This document shows positions 57,212 to 64,000 of a stretch of 64,000 nt of DNA, piece by piece; position 1 is the first letter of the stretch, and every line of letters begins with the position of its first letter. The notes under the pieces were generated by a model. The model searched no databases and had not been told where the DNA came from. It saw only the letters and a program-made list of their open reading frames with translations. A program made the position numbers and the translations under genes. Source of the DNA: Chlamydoabsidia padenii (lineage: Eukaryota; Mucoromycota; Mucoromycetes; Mucorales; Cunninghamellaceae); contig JAIWND010000026.1 in NCBI GenBank assembly GCA_025330725.1, positions 248,001 to 312,000 of the forward strand. The letters run 5' to 3'.

Positions 57212-58014
57212 TTATGCTATATAAGGTATACAATCTATATCTGAGAGTTGATCAAAGTGAGATCGAATACGCTCTCTTTCCTTTTCATCGTCACTATTAT
57301 CACCATCATGATCAGCCGATGGAAACCAACTACCATCCGATAAAACACTACTTCGTCGTCGTTTCCTTGTTGTAGTTGTAATTGTTGTTGCCACTCGTTG
57401 ATAACAAGGATGTTGTTCAACCAGATTAGCATAATACTGCTGCAACACTACACCAGTAGAAGCCAATTGCCAGTCGATCAAGGTCAATAATTCTAATTCC
57501 AAAGCATTGAGTTCCTGAGTAGAGATACCCCCAATCCGAGCATAATGAGAATTGGTGCAATAAGAATCCGATAATGCTTTGGAAGACAATGTGGTGGCGG
57601 TGATGAGGAATCGATGCACGGTGAGTGAGGAGATGGTGAATTGTGGGTGTCGTTCACATACCCTGTCAATGTAGATCAAGATGATGAGCAGGCAGGATTT
57701 TTCAATAGAGGTGAATTTGATGATACGTCGCAGGTAGTCAGAGAGGGTGATGTTAGGTGGTATCCTAGAATGAAACCTGGTCAGATTGCTGGGTGTCAAT
57801 GGAATTAGGTCGTTATGAGTGATCAATCGTCCAAGCATATCAGCTGTAAATCATATATTAGATATTGGTTTAATTTGAATAGTTGTCATTATCATTACTT
57901 ACATATCATATGAGAGAGATAATTAATGTCCACAGCATAAAAGTATTCAGGTACTTGTATAATGTCATTTCGTAGGTTTGTTGCTATTTTGCCAGAGTCT
58001 ATAGTTGTCGTCAT
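57212..58014 (-). CDS. PHO80/PCL-type cyclin
   Basis: Two exons (57903-58014 and 57212-57843), 247 residues. The family block YLRRIIKFTSIEKSCLLIIL, then IYIDRVC, then FTISSLTVHRFLITATTLSS, KALSDSYCTNSHYARIGGIS and LNALELELLTLIDWQL corresponds to the PHO80-like cyclin fold (Pho80, Pcl6/7/8/10). It includes the conserved KxxSD(x)YY(x)N(x)xYAxxGGI and ExNxLExxFL parts. The likely partner is a Pho85-type CDK, regulating phosphate or glycogen metabolism. The C-terminal tail is Thr-rich, then basic (RKRRRS), then acidic. The specific orthologue cannot be fixed by eye. Confidence 0.9.
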
Positions 58015-58580
58015 ATAATGGAGTAGAGAAGTATATAATGGTAATCAGAATATATAAAGTACATGTAAACCAATGAAGAAGAAGAAGAAGGTGGAAGGGG
58101 GATGTTGTTGTCTATTGTTTCTATTAGTCTAGTTGGATAACAAATGGTATTCAAGAAGAGCGATAACAACAAATAAAGAAGGGTAAAGTATATCACTTCA
58201 CCTTTATAATGGGCAAGTGTAGGGAGATATATATAAAAAAGGATGAGCGATTAAAGAAGGAAGGGAAAGAAAGAAAAGAAAGAAAGAGAAAAGACTTTGT
58301 ATTTTAAGTCTGAAGGTGACCATTTTCAAGCGCCGATTCATTGGATATACTTCCTCCACAAATCACCAAATGCAATCCAGACATCACCACATCACATCAC
58401 GTTGTCCAATCCCAAAAGCCATTACTACAAGGTTTGGTATAAAAAAACAACAATGTACATCAATCGTATCTGGAAAGGATATGATTTCCAAATGTTATGC
58501 TGATCGCTGCAATACATAAAAGTGTGGGATTTAAAAAAAAAAAATTGGTTTTATTGATCAAATTAATACTATAAATATAA
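58015..58580. other. Intergenic region / cyclin promoter
   Basis: AT-rich DNA with (GAA)n near 58077-58088 and AG-rich leader sequence for the minus-strand cyclin gene. Two overlapping plus-strand 67-68-codon frames (58297-58519) show no similarity. No clear GCGGGATTTGAA motif is present. Confidence 0.4.
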
Positions 58581-59156
58581 CTACATTTGTAAAGGAAGCC
58601 GTAAAACACTATCTACAAGTTTCAATAATAATAAAAAGTATGAGTAGCCATTTCCACCACCGACAGACAACCCAAAGTAATATAGTGTAGTAGACTTACC
58701 TCTGTAATGAGCAGTATACAAGAAGCAAGTAATGGTATCAACTTCTTTGACAGATTGGTTAGCAAAATGACGAGAGACAGCACCAACCAGATCTTCTTTG
58801 TTTGTCTTGGACTTGACCTTGATCTTGTGTACTCGGGCATATTTCCTTAGATGAGCCATGTCAAAGGTGTTAAAGTCAATCTATGTATATAAACACAAAA
58901 TAGTGTTAGTAAAGATGAGAAGAAGAATCGTTATAGAGTGTTTTACCGTTTGGAATTCCTTGCCCACATTGCCTTCCCTTCGTCGTTTATCTCGATCAGC
59001 ACCTGTTTGTGAATTAGAAGGCATGGTGTTGTTATTGTTATTAGAGCTGTTGATGTTGTTGTTATTATTAATATTGTTACTGTTGCTATTGTTATTGTTA
59101 CTGTTGCCAGTATTGGTGTGATTGTTATTGTTGGTTGCTTTTAGTTTGGATCCCAT
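58581..59156 (-). CDS. SAP30-like subunit of the Sin3-HDAC complex
   Basis: Three exons (58947-59156, 58700-58880, 58581-58612) and about 140 residues. The first 45 residues are Asn-rich low complexity, then RDKRRREGNVGKEF. The C-terminal half, DFNTFDMAHLRKYARVHKIK, then NKEDLVGAVSRHFANQSVKE and VDTITCFLYTAHYR, has the pattern of the SAP30 Sin3-binding domain (LRRYKRxxKxxxxxxxNKxxLvxxvxxHFxxxxVxExxxixxFiY). By family it bridges Sin3 and the Rpd3/HDAC1 deacetylase in transcriptional repression. The N-terminal zinc finger of animal SAP30 is absent, as in other fungal forms. The motif TTCAAAGCCCG lies at 59236-59246, 80 bp upstream. Confidence 0.85.
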
Positions 59157-59452
59157 TCTTTTGTCGAGTGTTTATAAATGTAGAAGAAAAAAAGAAAAAG
59201 GTCCTACGGGCCGATTTTTTTTATTGATCAAAAGGTTCAAAGCCCGTTTTTTGAAGCGCCGCCTTTTCAAAGATAAAGATTTGTAGAGTGGTGATGCTAA
59301 TAAACCCAGTACTTTCAATCATCAAATGAATCCCCACATACTCATATTATAAATCAAGAAGTATTTTATTTACAAAAAGGAAAAGAAGATTCATATACAA
59401 ATAAACAAGTAAGCTATAAATTACACAACTATTCTAAACCAACAAGGATGCA

Positions 59453-61152
59453 TCAATCTTCGTATTGCAACCACGGATCTTGCATGACCTGATCAATCGT
59501 CGGTCTTTTACTGATATCCCGGTCCAATAATTTGTACAAGAGATCAGCAGGACCCACAGCAGTTTGTTCTAATTAGATAAATAAAACATCAGTCCCCCAT
59601 CCCATACACAATCACTTTCTTTTTTTTTTTTTTTTTTTTTTTTGTTACCTTGGTAAGGGATATAGGGTAATCGAAGATGGCATTCCAGAATATCATCTAC
59701 AGAGTAAAATGGAGTTTCCCTATATATCAAAGTATATAACAGGATACCCAGGCTCCATATATCCTGTGGTGGTCCAGCATAAGATTCCCCATTCAAGATT
59801 TCCGGTGCAACATAATCGAGAGTACCACTGAATGTATCAAAGAGTCGTCCTTCTCGATAGTATGCCGCACTACCAAAGTCGATCAGTTGGACCGTGCCTT
59901 GTTCGTCCAATAAGATGTTTTCATCCTTGATATCCCGATGTACGATTAAAAGCCGATGAAGATGTTGTACAGCTGCTGCTACTTGGTGGAAGATCCTTCG
60001 GACTTGGGGTTCGGTCATCGAGTCGTTCAGTTCAATATAGTCAAATAGATCCATCCCGTCACCATGAAGCCGTGTCACTGCGTAATAATTGTCATCGTCC
60101 TCGGTAAATGTCACTATTCCAAATTTAAAAAAAAAAAAAAAAAAAAGAGAGATTATATGATTAGTGCTGATAGGAGGGGGGGGGATTCATTTTCTTACCT
60201 AACTGAGGACAGTTGACATGCAAGTGTTGTTGTAGTTTCAGTAGGATATGAATTTCAGCAGGAATCGACCCATGCCTTCGATCTCGTACCCAGGAATCAA
60301 TGATAATGCGTGATTTCATTATAGCCTTGATCACGAATTCCTATTGAAGAAGACGAAAAAAGTAAGTAAAGTCAATATCATTTCCATTGTTAATTTTTTT
60401 GTTTTGTTTTTTGTTATTACCTGAGAAGGATCGGATTTCAAATGGACCGATATTGCAGCTCCAAAAGTACCTTCACCCAAAAAATCGACAAGGACATAAT
60501 CATCGAATTCAGGAAACACAATCGAAGCACGACCCATTTCTTTAGTAACACCAAATCCAAAGCTTTCAAACCGAGAAAGTTTTGATTGTTGTTGTTGCTG
60601 AGACGTCTTGTGCATGATTTGTTGATCGTCTTGGTTGCTACTAACATCACTGTCCACGTGTAATTGCTTCTTCATCGGATCTACTTCGGTTGAGGTTACT
60701 TTTCTTGGTGGTTTATTGATTTGTGTGATCCAGACGCCGTTTAGAATTTCATCTTGATGAACAGCTATGATTCTTGTTGGTTGATTGTCGTTTCTGGTCG
60801 AGTCTAAGGTCAGATCGGCAGTCGGAATATCGATATATTGTTCAAAAGATGTCATACGATGGTGGAGAAAACGCCGTTGGTAAAGAAGAGTCACCAAGTT
60901 GATGAATAGTTTGTCGACTTGGTTGGACTTGGTTTTCGTAGAGTGTATGGCATTTTGTCCAAGTGTAACCAAACTAGAGGCTTCGTGCGTAAAGGTCCTG
61001 CCGTTCTTTGACCGATCCCTGTGTCGATCACATGTTGCATTTGATGATTCGATATTGAGAGTTGGTAAAAGGTTGTTGATAGTTTGTCCAATGGCTTCAT
61101 GATACACATAAAAGTGGTCTTGAATTATCGTTAATGATGTATCTTGAATCAT
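59453..61152 (-). CDS. PAS-kinase-like Ser/Thr kinase (PASK/PSK1 type), N-terminus unresolved
   Basis: Nutrient-responsive kinase family linking metabolism to translation and glycogen. The clear part runs from 61152 to the stop at 59453. The PAS-like segment YHEAIGQTINNLLPTL is followed by a disordered region. The kinase domain starts YVLVDFLGEGTFGAAISVH, with FVIKAIMKSRIIIDSWVRDR (ATP-binding Lys). The catalytic loop is VHRDIKDENILLD, then LIDFGSAAY (DFG) and GTLDYVAPEILNGESYAGPP. The characteristic LHGDGMDLFDYIELND and KSRIxxDxWVRDRxxGxIPxEIHIL motifs identify PASK/PSK rather than AMPK or CHK kinases. Exons continue upstream (about 61320-61790, including ITSIMATLLSSEGWVIK), but I cannot join them in one frame. 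Confidence 0.85.
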
Positions 61153-62075
61153 GACCCCCAACAAGAAAAGGATAATTAAGTAAAAGAAGGAGAAAAAAAG
61201 GAAGAGAAGAAGAAAAAGAAGAAGAAAGAATTAGTATCAATTATATAAACCTTATAAATTACCTTGCCCCCGCCCCCTTCACCCCTTTTCTTACTTTTCC
61301 CCTGGTTTATTTTTATTCATACCTTGATAACCCACCCTTCAGATGATAATAAAGTAGCCATAATTGAAGTTATCTACATGAAAAAGTAGTTGGTTAATTG
61401 AAGGGCTATAGGAATGATTGATTAACAACTTACAAAGATATCACTGTAGTTATTCTGTTTCGATCAAGCATTCTATTTTTGGTATCATAGAATTGCCCCT
61501 TTTCCAACACCACCATGGTTTTAGTAAAGTTGTCACGTCAAGATCCTTACCACCTTAAAACACCTTTTGCACCGTCCACGCCAAAGTCAAACTTTAGAGA
61601 ATGAATATCTACCCACCCCCATCGTAGTATTGGTGATGCTGTTTGAATCCTTTTTGCCAGATTGAGGATTCATCCATGTCGAGTGTAGAGTATCACCCGC
61701 ACCACTTGAATCATGTAGCAGAGCAGGTACCATGAGAGTAACCAGGCGAGTCGGTCGATAAAAAGTCAAGTTCAAATAAACAATCATCATACGTCAATGT
61801 TCTTTTTCTTGCCTAGTTCTGTAACACGCCAAATCATGGAAGGGTCATAGATATACAGTAAAATATGTAAGGGAGTGACAGTTTATTTAAATAAATATAT
61901 AAAATAGTAAGATAGTAGAATCAACATAATAAATAAGAAAGAAGGGAAGTAAATATAAATGTGTAGGAAAAAAAAAAAAAAAGTACAATTCAAAAGCCGA
62001 TCGGGATTTGAATATTGAATGTGAGGGGGTAAGTGAGCTGTTCATGCATATGTACAAGGTAAAAAAAGGGTTTAT
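61153..62075 (-). other. Probable 5' exons and promoter of the PAS-kinase gene
   Basis: Minus-strand pieces with coding character and splice-like borders: about 61322-61371 (ATG-containing, donor GTATGA), about 61440-61500 (RMLDRNRITTVIS, donor GTAAGT) and 61610-61790 (NLTFYRPTRLVTLMVPALLH). They probably include the first half of the PAS region, but the phases I find conflict, so no CDS is given. TCGGGATTTGAA at 62001-62012 would be the promoter motif. Confidence 0.4.
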
Positions 62076-62108
62076 CGCGACGATGGGAATCCCCTATCCC
62101 ATCGTCGC
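62076..62108 (-). promoter_or_regulatory. 3' hairpin directly after a micro-protein stop codon
   Basis: GCGACGATGGGA and its exact reverse complement TCCCATCGTCGC flank an 8-nt loop, forming a 12-bp perfect stem. In the minus sense the stem starts immediately after the TAA of the 62109-62353 gene. It could be an RNA stability or 3'-end signal. Nothing comparable is seen after other genes in the window. Confidence 0.75.
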
Positions 62109-62353
62109 TTAACAACACCTACAACATCGGAAGAATCTTGCAATGGAGTTGACTATGTTTCTGCAAAAGTTGGCAATGCCTGAAATAATGGCTCGGCAGA
62201 ATCCTATAGGGAAAAAAAAAAAAAGTGTGAGTGTCAAAAAGTCAAAATGGCCATCATTTAAGGGTGCTTACCGAGAATGGTTGATAGAATGGTTTCAACA
62301 AAGGAGATAACGGAATGGATTAATCCACTCAGACAAGAGACAATATTTCCCAT
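62109..62353 (-). CDS. 58-residue amphipathic protein with MGxxxS/C acylation-type N-terminus
   Basis: Two exons (62272-62353, 62109-62203) joined in phase by a clean GTAAGC...TATAG intron. The product starts MGNIVSCLSGLIHSVISFVE and ends NSIARFFRCCRCC. Gly2 with Ser6 and Cys7 fits N-myristoylation plus palmitoylation. The middle is a hydrophobic/amphipathic helix rich in Ile, Val, Ser and Cys, and the end is a basic CC..CC pair. Fungal genomes contain many short uncharacterised proteins of this MG-C-S-Ile/Gly-rich type. It probably binds a membrane surface. The gene model is supported by the splice sites, the GCGGGATTTGAA motif at 62439-62450 (86 bp upstream) and the 3' hairpin. Confidence 0.72.
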
Positions 62354-63465
62354 TTGGTTTTATAAAGTAAAGATAATAAAGTAGGGTGACGATTGACAAA
62401 AAGGCATCGAAAATGCTTCCTTTTTATTGTTTCTTAAAGCGGGATTTGAATCTGCGTTTGCATTGTCGTCAAAGAGAAAAATCCAGCCTATGAAATAAAC
62501 CGTGGAACACTAAAAATCAATCCAAACTAAATCAAGCACTAGGTCACAATGCCAAAGGTGACAATGGTATGGCGGATGATATCAAAAAAACGATGATCAT
62601 TATATCATTTGATGAAAAGTAAGTTGCTACCCCCTACCTATGACGATTACTCTCCTATTATACAGAGCAACTAGCTAATTCCTCTCTCTCTTTCTCTCAA
62701 TGATATTCTTCTTTTCCTATGACGAAATACATAGAACTTTCAGTGTTCATTGTCGATCAGTCTAAACATGTCAACATTTGTTTACTATTGGTCCTGATTC
62801 CCACTGTTTCACTCATGGTGTCGGAGTTGGATGATCTAGATTTATGAAGAAATGACATCAAGTAGTGTTTCACAAACGATCTATTCTGTCTATTTCTATT
62901 TTATTCCTTACCTTACATGGTAATGATTGTCCTCCCAAGTCATTGGTTGGATTCACTAGTGTACGATCTATCATTGCGGTAAGGAAGATCCACCATGGGT
63001 TGATCGATCAATCAGTCGAAGTTTTCATAGTTCGATTTATAGATAAATCCTAAACAAGGGAACAATCCATTTGATTCTGTCAGTTTCTTTTTTTTTTTTT
63101 TTTTTTTGGATCCCGGTTACAAAAACCTCACCAGTCATAAGAAGCAAAATCATATGATCATATCAAGTTACTTTTGAAGAGTGACTATATCAATTATTTG
63201 TTTGCTCCTTTTCTGAGTCACTCAAAGTTTGTTTGTTAAGCCCATTATGCGGAGCTTCTTGGAAATCAAAGAAGTAAATTCAATTCCCGACCAGGCGCAC
63301 GCATAAAAGCATTTATACATTAAGAGAGATGGGCTTGGAAGGGCTTTGATGGATGTATAGCTAATCCTCAAAATTAGAAGAGGCTTTGGAAGATATAAAC
63401 ACAAAGGCAGTCTATATAAAAGTAAAGATTAATTTGACCTTCTCATTCAAAAAACCAAAAACATA
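62354..63465. other. Intergenic region
   Basis: It contains the micro-protein promoter and the promoter of the deacetylase gene, with T21 at about 63088-63108, GGATCCCGGTTAC at 63109-63121 and TTCAATTCCCG at 63279-63289. A leader with ACATAATG precedes the ATG at 63466. A 62-codon plus frame (62865-63053) has no similarity. No further gene is seen. Confidence 0.4.
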
Positions 63466-64000
63466 ATGTATATCAAATCCTTCTTCTTGACGCTTGCCAT
63501 CGTCCTTTTCACTCTCTCCTCTGCTGCCCCTTTAATGCGCCGAGCCCCAGCTGTGGTTCACACCAGATGTACGGTACCAGGTACATTTGCTCTGACATTT
63601 GATGATGGACCTTTCAATCAGACGTGGGATCTGATAAAGATGCTCAACCAACAGAACATTAAAGCGACCTTTTTCATCAATGGGCATAACTTTGGGTAAG
63701 CTTGAGGAAAATCATGCAATATTTCAAGCGCCGGTTTAATGTTCTTTTTTCCCCCTTTCTCATGATAGCAATATTCAAACAGACAGCGTGGCTACATCCG
63801 ATGGAGTCAAGTCTTACTTGGATCATCTTGTATTCATGCATCAATCGGGTCATCAAATTGCAAGTCATACTTATGAACATCGAGTGTTAACTGGGTTACC
63901 TGAAACAGAGATCGTCCGACAAATGAACGCACTTTCCGATATCATCTTTCAAACTATTCATGTCCGACCCCGATGTAAGTGATGCATCATCATAACCAAA
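63466..64000 (+). CDS. Chitin/polysaccharide deacetylase (CE4, NodB domain), 5' part
   Basis: Secreted enzyme that removes N-acetyl groups from chitin, important for the chitosan-rich walls of Mucoromycota. The signal peptide is MYIKSFFLTLAIVLFTLSSA, followed by a dibasic site (MRRA). Exon 1 (63466-63695) carries the first NodB motif FALTFDDGPFNQTWD, with the catalytic-base and metal Asp residues, and ATFFINGHNFG. Exon 2 (63769-63974) carries the second motif SGHQIASHTYEH (metal-binding His pair) and ends at ...HVRPR with a GTAAGT donor. The rest lies beyond the window. The spacing is short and typical for a catalytic domain placed directly after the signal peptide. Confidence 0.93.

Overview
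The window is nuclear DNA of a filamentous fungus, most likely an early-diverging Mucoromycota (Mucorales-like) species. The genes are split by many short introns (about 50-90 nt) with GTAAGT-type donors and CTAAC-like branch points, intergenic DNA is AT-rich, and homopolymer runs are common. The gene set also fits: a Frizzled/Smoothened-like receptor, a PPP1R21-like protein and a FANCJ-type helicase are, to my knowledge, rare or absent in most Ascomycota. No rRNA, convincing tRNA or CRISPR array is visible. Species assignment is inference.

Layout, left to right: TOP1 (DNA topoisomerase I, +); a GLI/ZIC-like C2H2 factor (+); an AT-rich spacer; a Frizzled-like receptor (-); a protein O-mannosyltransferase (-); a gene-poor stretch at 14.7-18.7 kb with two possible small or decayed spliced genes; two Zn2Cys6 regulators (+ and -); the vacuolar lipase ATG15 (+); a TBC Rab-GAP-like protein (+); a PPP1R21-like coiled-coil protein (+); a repeat-rich 2.4 kb; two F-box/LRR-like genes (-); FANCJ/BRIP1 (-); CDC45 (-), divergent from a zf-C3H1 (Red1/ZFC3H1-like) protein (+); a 10 kb repeat island (47.3-57 kb); a PHO80-like cyclin (-); SAP30 (-); a PAS-kinase-like kinase (-); a 58-residue lipid-anchored-type micro-protein (-); and the 5' part of a chitin-deacetylase-like gene (+), cut by the window end.

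The repeat island holds three kinds of DNA. First, a family of about 230-260 bp units, often in tandem, present in two subtypes and also found at 32.4-34.0 kb. Second, a 450-bp unit repeated three times. Third, a 3.39-kb Mutator-like element with about 155-bp terminal inverted repeats, a 9-bp target duplication and an apparently intact five-exon transposase, inserted into one of the 230-bp units.

The most unusual observation is a recurrent motif, GCGGGATTTGAA (reverse TTCAAATCCCGC). It sits about 60-120 bp upstream of the ATG of many unrelated genes, in either orientation, and it is also the conserved edge of every 230-bp repeat unit. Functionally the genes cluster loosely around DNA replication and repair (TOP1, FANCJ, CDC45), nuclear regulation (four transcription or chromatin factors, Red1-like, two F-box proteins) and membrane traffic and autophagy (ATG15, TBC, PPP1R21).
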